64,000 bases of DNA, taken from assembly GCA_948567375.1 (NCBI GenBank), contig OX419757.1, forward strand, positions 74,593,836-74,657,835, read 5' to 3'. The translations under genes were made by a program, and so were the position numbers. Origin of the DNA: Lunularia cruciata. Lineage: Eukaryota; Streptophyta; Marchantiopsida; Lunulariales; Lunulariaceae. The notes under the pieces were generated by a model. That model worked only from the letters and a program-made list of their open reading frames with translations, was not told where the DNA came from and ran no database searches. Positions 23,571 to 35,800 of the stretch are shown piece by piece; position 1 is the first letter of the stretch, and each line of letters begins with the position of its first letter.

Positions 23571-25824
23571 CCTTTAATCTACCAAATTGATTCACTAGCT
23601 CGAGATCAATAGAGCTAGTAGTTTACCTGTATGAAATGAGGTGTATTGCAAGATCTGATCTGTTGCTATAGTCCTGCCACCGCCTATGGAACTATGACAA
23701 CCTAGTCGCATGCCAATTCAAGCGCACGAGAATACTCTGGTAGCTAAAGGTTCAATCCTGAGCTAGTGATGATGCAAAAAGTGCTTTTCGGATCTTATTC
23801 GTTTCGCTTGGCAATGATAGAGAAAATATCCAGACAGTTTAGTCAAAACTAGATACTTTATTTCAACAAAGGTGGTTCCATCGTTAGTTTTCTATTGCGT
23901 AATGACTTCTCTAAGTTTCTTCCCGCAGAGGGGCAACTGTGAGTAATATTAGTCAACTCAAATTAGTACGAATGCATCCAATGGACATTAGATACTATCG
24001 CGTACTTACCGACCATCCATTGCGACGTTTCCTCAGACAGTGCAGAATATATTTTAACACCACCGAATGTGCGACACATGAGATCTGAGTTCAATAGGGC
24101 CAGTCTCACGTGGCCATGGCTTCTTAACTTCAAATTTATATGGATTTTCAATTGTATTGAGTGATTGTCCAAGTTACATAATAAAGAAGATTGAAACTTC
24201 CTTGGTTCTATACCAAGGGGTGAACTGTTCCTATTTTAGGTTCTGTAATGAGCATAGGTAATTGAAAGAATCCAACAACCTGTTAAATGAAATGTGGAGT
24301 CCTTGGCATTTTGGAGGTTGCTAAATGTAACTGGCATATGTAGAAAATCTGGTTTTCTTAGAAACCTGAACGTATGAGTGGCAAAAACTTAGCAAAAGGT
24401 GTTGTCTTACACGTAACTCTTCTAGATTTAACAAGATTTAGAGGAGAGGGGAACAAAGGCCACCTTCCAATTTTTGTAAATGATTAACTTTTGCAACATT
24501 GAGAAGTTTTTGAAAATAGACCGTAAAATGTCAAAAACAAAAGGAAAATTGGTTTATCCATATATAGAGGTCATGGTAGACTGTGTTTATCCGTGAATAT
24601 TACCAAGATGACCGACACTTAATCCTGAAATCAATTTCGGGGTAATGATAGTTTAGACAATCATCATGGAGTTCAACTGGGAGTCTCAAAAATTCGAATA
24701 ATTCCATGCCAAAGATCTTTATTACGAGCGATTCAAAAACACACAAATTGATTTAACGTAATATATATCTGTCAAACTATAATTCTTGTTCCGTCTCCTA
24801 AGTTAATTTAAGGAAGTGGATCAAGATTTTTGAAAAGGTGAGTGACATAGTCACTATGATGATTAGTAAAAACTTGGGGGTTTATCTTATGGGGTGAACA
24901 AAGTCCCGACACCATAAGATTATTATTTTTTCAATGTTTACATCATCTAAACTAAACATTTAAACATCATCAGTCCACTTACCAAATTCCTAGTCCCCAT
25001 GTTCAGTCACTTTCAACCTCACCTTTCATCTCCAAAATCTGCTGCCACGTACATCTGTTTATTTTGTTTATTTTATTAGGGAGCTCTTTCTTGGTATTAA
25101 TTAATACGAGGCATTTTGCTAATCTCCTGGTGATATTCTAATTGGAGCCAATCTTCCCGCCTTTGCTAGCAAATGTAAGATAGAGTTTGAAGAGGAAATG
25201 CGAAATGTGAGACGAGGTGTGAGGTTTGTGGTTACTAAATTTACCCTTAGATGTTTTCTTTTCACATAGGAATGAAAATGGTGACAAATGTTTAATTGTT
25301 TCTTTGAATTATTAATTGTTCTCGTGCACACCCCCCGACGAACGTATACTCGTGACATCTATCTCTCTTATTCGAATTTAATCAAAGCGCAGGCATTAGT
25401 TAAAATTTATGAGATTATCCAGAACCGGTAAAAAGCTACTAATCACGATATTCGATTCGTCTTAAATATTATATGGCTACAGGCTTCTACCCGGGAAGCA
25501 TTCGAGTACACCCTACCTGAAAAAATAATTTTATAATACCTGCATGAAAAGTCCATTGTTGAAATCCCAACTGCATCACCGCCCACAAACAATATATATT
25601 TTATCTCTAAAGAGTCCGAGGAACAAAGAGGAGTTTCGTCTCAGAGGAGAATATATTCCAGCAGAAACGGGGGATTCCAGTATTGAATCTTCAAGTTCTG
25701 AACGTCATCGACAAATCTCAGATCATACCGGATTCTCCAACCTTGATCATGATCTGAGTGTGTCCCGCATCGTCACCCTTTTGTACTAATGTTTAATGGG
25801 GGTTATAAAAACCATTTGTCACCT
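23571..25824. other. gene-free stretch
   Basis: No supported gene. Frames such as 23963-24172, 25119-25358 and 25544-25789 are short and motif-free. Confidence 0.45.
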
Positions 25825-25981
25825 CTCTTGATTAAGGGAAACAGTAAACCCACACACTTGTTCTGCTCATTCTCCTCACCCCCTACGGTACTGTACTATA
25901 CATGAACTCTCTTAATGGAACAGTAAACCCACCTCACCTTTTCTGTTCATTCACCTACAGTACTAGACTATATGATTCATG
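25825..25981 (+). repeat. two-copy ~79-bp tandem repeat
   Basis: Two adjacent diverged units share the landmarks acagtaaacccac, ttctg[ct]tcatt, acagtact/ggtactgtact and tatat/tatacatga. Copy 1 is about 25825-25903 and copy 2 about 25904-25981. No coding potential. Confidence 0.6.
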
Positions 25982-26499
25982 GTGCAAATAAACCCATCAA
26001 ACCACTCTCGCTATGTTATGAGCTTGGCTACAATGTTGAACACGATGTAGAAAATATTCTATAACCATGCCCCAGTCTCGACAGCGAACCAATTTCACGC
26101 AACTAGCCACTCTGATTTGCTGGAGTGTTAGAATAGGAGAGGTGGATGGCCAGAAAAGGTGAGGTGGGGTTACAATTTCCCCATTCATTCAAGGAGTGAT
26201 AAAATGAGATCATCTGAGCTGGCTCGAAATAGTAAACGAAATGTTCCTCGGGGATATGATAAACAGTGTTTGTATAGCAGTTCGGTGCCAAGGAATTAAC
26301 ACACGTGTGGAATAAAGTACGACATTTGTACTATGATTTCCAAAAGCATGCACTGTAACGTTATAGTTTCGCGACTTTGACAGTACCTTATCACTTACAG
26401 TTAGCACTTTTTGGTGTAAAGTAATTCTTGCATAGTTTATAATGATAAGGTGCACCTACGATTGGGTTTAGGCTGAAAGGCCCAGCAATTTTTAATTAC

Positions 26500-26761
26500 T
26501 TTGATTTATATTATATTCTATGCTACTCAATCTCGTGCACAACGGACTCACCGTATCAGCTTCAAAGTTGACATATGTAACCAGGAAATACCACGCACGA
26601 CAGCAACCGCAGATTTGAATCACAGAGTGCGATCTATAATCATCAGGAAATACTGGTTTCAGCATAATTCGCGGGTCGCGAATGAGCAGTGTGAGACTTT
26701 GGGACAAAATTCTTGATGCAGTTCATCCGCGTGCTGTAAATCTACACCTGGATGTGTTACA
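26500..26761 (+). promoter_or_regulatory. possible promoter/noncoding first exon of the peroxidase gene
   Basis: An AT-rich TATA-like stretch (tttatattatatt) lies at about 26505-26517. A strong donor (ttacag|gtaagcag) ends at 26761. The peroxidase exon begins with a good acceptor (tttttgtcttgcag) at 27526, ten bases before its ATG, so a 5'-UTR intron of ~765 bp is plausible. Transcript evidence is lacking. Confidence 0.3.
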
Positions 26762-26777
26762 GGTAAGCAGACCTCTT

Positions 26778-26832
26778 AAAATCGACATTTCTTGTCGATT
26801 TTTTGTATCACATCTCCTGGAGATGTGATACA
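26778..26832. repeat. two consecutive perfect hairpins
   Basis: The first hairpin (26778-26802) has a 10-bp stem (aaaatcgaca/tgtcgatttt) and a 5-base loop. The second (26804-26832) has a 14-bp stem (tgtatcacatctcc/ggagatgtgataca) around a single base. Both lie just inside the putative 5'-UTR intron of the peroxidase gene. Confidence 0.85.
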
Positions 26833-27424
26833 AGTGTATGTCTTTACTTGTTGGCAGTAAGTAATTCTGTCAAGTACGGCTCAGGTTCATGCGAACGTGA
26901 CTTTAAACTTCTGAGCCTTGAATTCCTGCACTGTACAGTAACTCTACATGTATTATGTTCTTTCTACAGTCCCTCAGCTGAAGTAGAGATTTAAATCATG
27001 AAAATACCTGAGGATACCGTGGCTTTGAGCATGGCTTCCGAAGGGGAAGTACCGATTCGAAGCACCCTAAGAGTGCTCCTACTCAGCGGGAAACGGACTC
27101 TCAGAGTTTGCGCTATGCTCTCGTCGGGCTCTTTGTACCTGCTGGAGATTCTTGTCTGAACCAAGGTCATCAGCGCATGGAAAGGAGCGAAAATTTGCGG
27201 TTGATAGAACCAGTCGTTGAAACTTCGAATTTGCCCCAACCGCATTTGACTGGAGATTATCCAATGTAATAAACATGTCAGTTATATAGTACGTTCTCAG
27301 GAGATGGTCATGATCTTCCCTCCAGATACCTAGTAGCCTCTTTGGTACGCAATTCCGCCTGAGCAAGAGATACAGGAGATGAATGCTCCAGAGCGTATGA
27401 GGAATATATGATTTCAGCGAAGTC

Positions 27425-27463
27425 CAGTAATTGCCTTGTGGTTTGACACAAGGCAAATTACTG
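27425..27463. repeat. hairpin directly upstream of the peroxidase exon
   Basis: cagtaattgccttgtg pairs with cacaaggcaaattactg with one bulged base, around a ~6-base loop. It lies about 75-110 bases before the peroxidase ATG. It could be a small foldback or a structured intron/leader element. Confidence 0.75.
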
Positions 27464-27536
27464 TGCTTATTGTTTAGTAGTGATCAGAAGTTTTGTTTCT
27501 TGATTATGTTCTTTTTTGTCTTGCAGACATTCAGCT

Positions 27537-29278
27537 ATGAGAAGATCACGATGTTGCAAGGTTACCACGGCGATTCTTGTTCTAGTGGTTGTAATAGCAG
27601 CTATCGTTGGAGGAGTTTTAATTGCTAAAGAGAGGAAGTTGAGCAGTAAGCATGCTTTGTCTCAAGACTACTACAAGACGAGCTGTCCAGATTTGGGAAC
27701 GGTAGTAGAATCAACAGTAGAGAACCTCTTTTCTTCGGACAATACCTTACCCGCGAAACTTCTACGATTGATTTTTCACGACTGCTTCGTTAGTGTACAC
27801 ATCAAACCCCCATTACGTTATAATTCTATGGCACAAATGATTTTGATATGTTTCCTTTATCGTTCTCACATGCTTGTCAAGTATAGTGAGAAAACCATTT
27901 GGCGCATGGCTATCAGATTCAAGCAGTAACATTAACGCCGCAGATTATCCACCGCGCCACAGCTTTTAAATTTAAATTCCTAGCACTGTCACTTGAGAAA
28001 TAGATTTTTTTCTGGCATCTATGAAATCTCAGATTAGAGTAGAAATTATCCATTTCGCCGAGCAGCCCTGCTCATGCCATTGATGGTATTAAATATCATA
28101 TGTATTTTGATAGGGATGCGATGCTTCTATTCTTCTTGATCGTGACAAGAGAGGAGACATCGGGGATCTGGAGACAGCGGCAGGACCGAATGTGAATCTC
28201 CAAGGAAGAGCGGAAATCTCTAGAATAAAAGAAGAAGTTGAGAGGGCGTGTCCCAGAACAGTTTCTTGTGCCGACGTTCTTGTGCTTGCTACTCGTGATG
28301 CTCTTACACAGGTAAGATCCATGAAATCTTCCTTGATAGATTTCAAAATTCAGCACTTCATTGTGTTAAATTGCATATGTGCAAGAATATTTATAAGTGT
28401 GTATAGTCTTTTAATGAGCAAAACATTACTCTGGACTTTCTTTCTCTCCGTCACAATGGAAGGAGCTCACGCTATGATTTTTTTCATTTGCTGCAGGTGT
28501 CTGGCCCTTCTTACAAGGTTTCGCTCGGTCGAAGAGATAGTATTACGAGCTTCAAAGCTGATGTAAATAGTCTTCCAGAATTGAATGCTAGTTTCAAAAG
28601 AAGTCTGAAGCTTTTCGAAGATGTCGGATTAAACAAAACGGATCTGACAGTACTCCTGGGTACGCTTGCTCCTAATTCTCATCATCATGGGTTCGATAGT
28701 AAGTTTGTCGCACAATTTGAGTGGAAAAGATTATTGCCTCGATCCCATCGCGTGAGTCCTCGAAAATTTAGAAAGGTTACTTCTGGTAGGACCTAATTTT
28801 TTATATTGCGAACTGGTATTGTATATGCTCGAGTCTAACGATCCTGATCACTTCTACAGGGGCTCACACAATTGGATTCACAAAATGTATCACGATTTCG
28901 GGAAGAATTTACGACTTCAACGGAAGTTCATCTGGTGTCGACCCGGGTTTAGATGAGACGTATGCTAACGGTCTGAAAAAGCAATGTCCGCGTGACAAGG
29001 AATCTGAGAATCGTCTGGTAGCTTTGGATCCTTCTCACCAGAACATGACATTCGACAATAAGTATTACGACAATGTTTTCCGGGACAAAGTGCCTTTGCT
29101 GATTGACTCAAGTCTCAAGGAAGATTCAGATAGCACAGATTTAATGAATAGACTCCAGAGAGACAACATTTTCTTCAAGAAAGTGTTCGGCGAATCGATG
29201 CAAAAGTTGGGAGGCATCAAAGTTCGTACTGCGGCAAAAAACTCTGAAATTCGAATAAAGTGTAGTGAGGTAAATTAA
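27537..29278 (+). CDS. class III (secretory-type) peroxidase, membrane-anchored
   Basis: A haem peroxidase that oxidises phenolic-type substrates with H2O2 in the wall or apoplast. Exons 27537-27794, 28114-28311, 28497-28659 and 28860-29278 give 345 aa, a normal family length. All junctions keep frame, and three introns is typical of this family. After a short basic N-terminus comes a hydrophobic segment (about residues 8-29, TTAILVLVVVIAAIVGGVLI) without an obvious signal-cleavage site, suggesting an uncleaved anchor. Distal Arg/His lie in RLIFHDCF, the Ca-site and disulfide loop in GCDASILLD, the substrate region in SGPSYKVSLGRRDS and the proximal haem His in LGAHTIGFTKC. Eight cysteines match the four conserved disulfides. 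It ends EIRIKCSEVN like the family. The ATG is preceded by a splice acceptor, so a 5'-UTR intron is likely. It appears intact; the individual substrate cannot be told. Confidence 0.93.
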
Positions 29279-29899
29279 ATCAAATGTACATACAAAGCTA
29301 CATCAAATACATAAAACGGTAGACTTAAGTTTGAACGGACAAGACTCTTGAGCTTTCCTCTGGAAACAAAACAGCTTTTGCATAGTTTTCTTGTGTTCTT
29401 GATATCAATGCAAGCAGAACTGTATAAATTCTACAATGATTGATAACGGATTCCAGCGCAATTGTGTGCGAAGTAAAGAAGATTGGAAGCTCAGAGAACA
29501 GGTCAACGATTCAGCAGCACATGTACCACATACACCTTCATGGTGTAATCAAACTTTCTCGTATTACTGTCAGCAGGGGATCATACAAACGTGATGGTAT
29601 ATACAAATGCTTCTGCTACTATGTCCCCAATGATTCAGTTCTCGACATAGCTGAATGTGCTGCGGTAGCCCCATATTTAGTACAAGGTCCAAAACTATCA
29701 AGGTTCAACTCAGATCATTTTTGGATAAAAGTGGATGAATTCTCTTCGAATGGAGGAAAAATAAATTCTCTTCGAATTCATATCATAACACTACCACCTG
29801 ATTCGGACTTTCCACGTTTCTGTTCGACACATGGATTTCCATCCACGCTCATAGCTATACATCCAAAAATTGTAATGTCATTATTTATGGCTTCGTGGG
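29279..29899. other. 3' flank of the peroxidase gene
   Basis: It presumably includes the peroxidase 3' UTR. An open frame spanning 29440-30051 has no recognisable domain, no ATG at its 5' limit and runs into the retroelement to the right, so I do not call it a gene. Confidence 0.45.
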
Positions 29900-31157
29900 T
29901 TTATGAGGGACGAAAGACGCGGGACGCAAAGGAGGGGCCGGCGGCGACCGAGAGAGAGAAGGATCCGGATAATTTCTCTCAAACTCACTACCATAGCGTT
30001 CAGGCGAGACAATTTCCTTTGTTTTTTAATTTCGGTTCCATGCGAATATAGATTGGTTCCATGGTATCTAGAGAGAAGATCATGGAGTTGAAAGATATCA
30101 TTGCATTTAGAGTTTTTGGGTTATAATAATTACTTCAATTAGGTAGAGATGAACTATAGATTATAAATTTTAATATTCTCTTTTAATAATTAATAAAATA
30201 AAATAAAAATAATATTTATTATTTTTAGAGTTATGAAAGATAGCATTTATTCGTGTAATGTGAATATGAAATTATTTTGCAAATATGTAAAGAACAATGA
30301 TAAAACATCAACTATTAGTGTTACTATTCTTATGCTAATAATGACTTCACTTCCATATTGAGTTGATTAGAGTATACACCATAGCCAATATGTCATCAAC
30401 TTCTCACTTTTGTAGTTGGAGCTATCGCTTTACTTCCTTTACTTCCTTATGCTTATGCAAGGTTGCTTAGAGCAATCCAAGATGTACCATGCGTGATATA
30501 TTATAGACTTTTTTCCCTCGCAACGAGTAAAGGCATATGTGAGAAAGATACACAAAGATTAGTATTGGACCACTGGTGAACAACCATATAGATATAGTTA
30601 ACACTCTAGACTAAATGCTATATGCATCCATTTGCTGACTATTCATTGGGAATTGTTTGAGTTATGGAAGTTATTAGAATCTCAAGAGTGTTATACTTTG
30701 GGGCTATTTGAGACAAGGTTTTCATGTTCATAATGATGAGGTTAGATAGATTGTTACTTACCTCTTGATGGTTGCAAAGGCAATAGATGGCTTATTTTCA
30801 CATGCACAAGGTGAACTTCCAGCCCCATCCCTTGCTTCCTTGCCTTGTGATTGGATCAAAATTCGTAATCTGCCTCAACGGATCAACAGTTCTAGTAAGC
30901 ACTACATTCTCTCTTAATTGATGCATCCATACATTGTGCTACTAGGGCATGCCTTTGATCTTGCTCTAGCAAACTGCAAGGTATTGCATCCTAGCTGGAC
31001 CTTACATTAGGTTGTTTCAATTTTCACTTACTATTTTGTCTACAATATTAAGGTTTTTCCTAGGTTTAGTACACTCATCTATATCTTCATTACTCACTTG
31101 TGAGTGTGGTACTACACTAAATGAAGCAAGGTTATGCTTGACTTATTGTCATTTTGG

Positions 31158-31162
31158 AGGGT
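31158..31162. repeat. 5-bp TSD (agggt), left of solo LTR
   Basis: agggt here is repeated at 31900-31904. The surrounding host sequence (non-LTR copy D) is continuous across the insertion when compared with copy A near 7880. Confidence 0.8.
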
Positions 31163-31899
31163 TGTAATACCAATAGCTAGACACATGATCTAGAGGTGAA
31201 ATTTGGTTTGATAACATATAGAAAGATATTATATATGATGAAAAAATAAATCAGATAGAGTTATCACCAAAAGAGTATTTATACTATAGGGCAGAAATCA
31301 AAATAAACTTGAAGACCTTAGAACCGATAATTAGACTTATGATCTAGAGGTGAAATTTGGTTTGGTAACATTTGGAAGGATGTTATACATGATGGACTAA
31401 ATAGATTAAAAAAAATAGATATCACCAAAGGGTACTTCTACTAATATGCCGGAAACCGAAATAAACTTGAAATCTTTAGAGGCAATTTCAAGGACCTAAA
31501 TAGATGAACTAGGCCTAAAAAATGTATAGATTCCATTCCTGGGGAAAATATGTAGTCTTTCCTCCTCCTAATTGTCTCATCAAGAGCTTTCTAACAGTCC
31601 TCATCCATACAATTCAGAGATTCCAACAATAATATTCCTTAAAGATTCCCTTTGGTCAATATTGGTTTGACCAACCAAATAGGACCAGATCCAACATGTC
31701 ACCCATGCATGCATCTAATCTGAGGGTGGAGATCAATGACATGTCACAAATCCATGTATTTGATCCAAGGGTTATATTTCCGTTGAGTATCTCTACTTTG
31801 CTATATAATAAAGCCAAGGTGCTCCTTTCGGGCATCAGAGTTTGAGTATGAAACTTGTGTTTTTTTTCTATGTTTCTCTACTTTCCTTGGAACATTAAA
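31163..31899 (+). mobile_element. solo LTR (family 1) inside non-LTR copy D
   Basis: This 737-bp unit starts tgtaatac, ends acattaaa and has exact 5-bp TSDs. It aligns with the solo LTR at 4498-5104. The TATA-like ctatataataaag recurs near 31800-31813. It is longer than its relative because of a ~154-bp internal tandem duplication: units from about 31179 and 31333 both contain gatctagaggtgaaatttgg. No internal coding region is present. Confidence 0.8.
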
Positions 31900-32521
31900 A
31901 GGGTAGAGTATAGCTACACATGGTGCTATCAAGGATAAAGTGTTTGCTATGGAATGGGAGAGTGTATACCTCACTTGGATTGAGTGTTGGTATGCATTGT
32001 AGATGATACAAGTTGGTGCAAATTTGTTCTTTATCCAAGACTAGGGGATAGTCTAGTGTTGTAGCTATAGATCCCACACATAATGCCTTTTCAGAAAGGG
32101 TGATTACAAATCCTTTGGACGTGCAACAAGTGGAGAAATAGTAGCTTAAGGTCTCTAAGTACAAGGGTATGCCACGAGATCAACTTTTTGTTTCCTCTAG
32201 CTTTGAAGTTATAGGGAGAGACAGATATGGCATTTGCACATTAGTCAAGAAGTGCACAAGATCACATCATAATAGACATCAAAGTTTACCAATCTAGTAA
32301 TCTTAGTTAGATGGTATATGTCCATTGCTTCTATGATGAGCATTTCTCAAAGCAATCCATTGGAGAGCTATCCCATTCGGTAATGCTTGAGGAGATACTA
32401 CATAAGTATATAGACCATATGATTTTTATTGTCAAATAACTTTGGTGGGGTAATACAAATATTCTCATTCCACATTTTACTATCTTGTGTTTTTTTTTTA
32501 CTTGTGCTATGGATTCTTTCC

Positions 32522-32769
32522 TATTGATGAAGTATCACAAGCTAATACTCCTAACAGCTAGTGAAAGGAGTGGAGTTAATCTTTAATCAATGGTTATTCT
32601 GTACTTGCCATTTCTCATTAGTCACCACTTTAGAACTATGGAGAAGAATGACTCAACCTACCTATGTATCTTCTTCTCTACCTATATATATTTGTGCAGG
32701 ACTTGTGTTCTGCAAACCATTCTTTGGTAAACTTTGGAACTCTCCACTCTCACTTTTTGTTTTTTAACA
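32522..32769 (+). repeat. copia 5' LTR
   Basis: 248 bp, ends ...ttttaaca directly before the PBS. It aligns with 36980-37194 through landmarks such as aagtatca, gctaatactcc and ttcttctctacctatata. The latter may hold the promoter TATA (ctatatata, near 32681). Confidence 0.85.
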
Positions 32770-32781
32770 TGGTATTAGAGC
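32770..32781 (+). other. copia primer-binding site
   Basis: tggtattagagc directly follows the LTR. It differs by one base from tggtatcagagc, the usual complement of the initiator-Met tRNA 3' end in plant copia elements. Confidence 0.85.
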
Positions 32782-32868
32782 AAAAGAGAGACTTTGAGAG
32801 CCTTTGAGTTCAATTTTGCAAGAAGGTCTTGATTATCTAGTGATCTGATTTTTTAATCACTTTGTACT

Positions 32869-35800
32869 ATGAGTACTAAACTCTATAATTATGGTGGCAT
32901 CAAGAATGATGCCTTGATAAAGAATAATTTTTTGTATAGAAATATAAATGTTTGCCTTCTTGAAAGGCTAAGAATTATTTGATCTTGTCATTGGGTTTAA
33001 AGCTTGGCCTGCAAGTGCTCCTTTAGATCTTGATGTACATGATTAGAATAAACTGGCCAATCAAGCTGTGCATTATCTTTATTTTTTTATTTCACTATCA
33101 ATATTTGGTTACATAAAAAGTGTAAACACTCCCAAGGAGGTTTGAGATGCATTAAAAAATGTTCTTTGGGCAAAGGCAAGAAAGCTTCAACTGAAGCAAA
33201 AATTAATGGAGATTAAGAAGGAGAACTTAAGCATAACTGATTATGTTTACTGCATTCATGGTCTAGTTGAGCATCTGAATAGCATTGAAGTTAAGGTTGA
33301 GGATGATGATTTGATCTTTCATACTATTCAAGGTCATCTACCAAAGGATTATAAACCTTTTGAGATATCTATTAGAGATACATACCGTCTTTTTGACGAG
33401 CTAGTCCCAATGTTAGTCTCTGCAGATATGAGGCTGCAAGGTGGTGGCAATGATCTAGTTGCTTCAGATCTGTTTGCTGGGAGAGGTTGCGCAAGAGGCA
33501 GAGGACATGGAAATTCACTTCATGGAGGTGCTGTTGGTAGAGATCAATCCTCACAAAGACAGTCTGACCACAAGGCAAGTTCACAATGGAGAGATTTAGC
33601 AAGTACTATAAATCAACTCCGACACCAAAACTATATGGAGAAGGATTTATACTCTAAAGATCATCTATTAATGATGACTTGCATTGCTGTATTGATATGA
33701 CCAAGAGTAAAGAAGAGTGTTTCATCAACTTAGGATGCTCCAACCATATGACCCACCAGGCTAGTACTTTTAGTTCTATTGAACAATTATCTGAATTATT
33801 GTCTATCAATATGGGTGATGACACTAAACATATTATTACTGATACAGCCACTATCCTTTTCTCATCTCCAATTGGCAATTTTAGTGGCTTAGGACAAGTG
33901 CACCACAAACCTAAAATCACAAAGAAATCTTTTTATGTTGTCCAATTTATTGAGAAGGGTTTTCAGGTTTTATTTACCCAAGATGGTGTGTTTCTTTACA
34001 AGTATGAGAAATGTGCTATCCCCAAAGGACTCAAACTTGGATCTAAAATAGGGAGGATGTTTGAATTATACATCAAGATCCCCATCTGAATGTTATGTTT
34101 CTTCATAGCTTGGCTGATTTTTCAAGTCTTGAGATGTGGCATAGATGTGGTAAAGAGTGTGCCATATGAACCTACAAAGATTAAAGGTGCTACCTACCTC
34201 AGATCTGGTTAAGGGGCTTCCAATATTTTTTGATCCTTTGCCTATAAGGGCTTGTGAGGCGTGTCAATTTGGTAAGCAAGCTAGCCAGCCTTTTAAGCAT
34301 CATGGTACAAGGGCCTCCAAGGTGCTAGAATCGATCCACACAATTGTATGGAATGCATCAGAAAAGAGTCTAATAGGCTCTAAGTATTTGTCTCCTTTAT
34401 TGATAATGTTTCAAGATATACATGGGTATATTTTTTGAAAGAAAAAATCAGATGTTGTTTTAATTTTCCAAATATTCAAGCAGCTCGTGGAGAAGCAATA
34501 TTGTTATAGTAACCTACGCCTATGTTTTGACTGAGGAAGAGATTTTATTTGAAATCAGTTTGATGCTTTTGTACATAAGCAAGGTGTCAAGTGTGAAGTT
34601 AGTTGCAGCTACCCACCACAACAAAATGGAGTTGTTGAGGGGATGAACCAACATATTGCAGAAGCTGCAAGAGCCATGCTTAATGAGAAGGCAATGCCCA
34701 AGTGTTATTGGGCAGAAGCAGTTAACTGTGCAATTTACTTGATGAATATACCTCCTACTGCAGCAGTGCAAAAAATGACATTTTCAAGATCTTACAAGTA
34801 AGGTTATATATCAAACCCTCAGGTTTGATATTACTAAAACTTGAAGGTTTTGGCTGTATTTCTTTGTTAATGTTCCTAATGAGAAGAGGCAAAAGCTAGA
34901 TCCTAAAACTCACAAATGTATATTTCTTGGATATTCTTTGAGGAGTTAAAATCCTGGTAAAATTTTATCTGAGGAGTTAAAATCTTGGTATCAGGCTATT
35001 AAAATTTTCACATCTGATTTACCAATTATGGTATCATCTACTTTTTCAAATGGTCCAACTAGCATTTCTGTTTCATAGGCTATTACTTCAAGTGCCACTG
35101 CTGTTTCTAGTAAGCACTCTCAATCTCAACCATTTGTAAATCCCTGGTCAAGATAAGCTCTTGAGAAGCCCTTAGTCCAAGTTTCTCAAAGTGTAGGAAA
35201 TTCTTTTCCCTACTTTATCCAGTAATTTTTCCACTCCTTTGCTGGAACAAATGGGTATTCGACAATGTAGTTCACAAATTCCAAGTAATTTAGATGAGGC
35301 TACAAGCATTATATCTCAGCCCTGAATAGAGAAGGACAAGTAAAAGTGTTACATATCCAATGAAACGTTTTCAAGTTGAATGTTTTTTAGCCCAACATCA
35401 TGCATATATAGTAAAGGCTATACAAGAAAGAGAACAAAATTCTCTTGAGGAAGCAAATCATCATGCGGATGGGTGCAAGCCATGGAGGTTGAAGTTGCAG
35501 CTCCACATCACCAATAAACATGGGAGGTGGTAGATTTACCTCTTGATAAGAAGGCAATTTTCTGCATATGAATTTTTAAAGTAAAGAGAAATTCTGATGG
35601 TTCACTGAGTAGGTACAAGGCAAGACTTGTGGCAAAGGGTTTCTCACAACAATGTGCACTTGATTTTGATGAGAATTTCAACCCTGTTGCCAAGTTGTCT
35701 TCAATTTTTGCTGTTAGCATTCTCCACTTTCAATAAGTGAAAGCTCTATCAGATGGACCTCAATAATGCTTTCCTCAATGGAAATTTGGAGGAGGAGGTC

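Noticed and set aside
29440..30051. 203-codon plus-strand open frame after the peroxidase
   Set aside because: No ATG at its 5' limit, no recognisable domain, and its last part runs into the leader of non-LTR copy D. Likely a chance frame.
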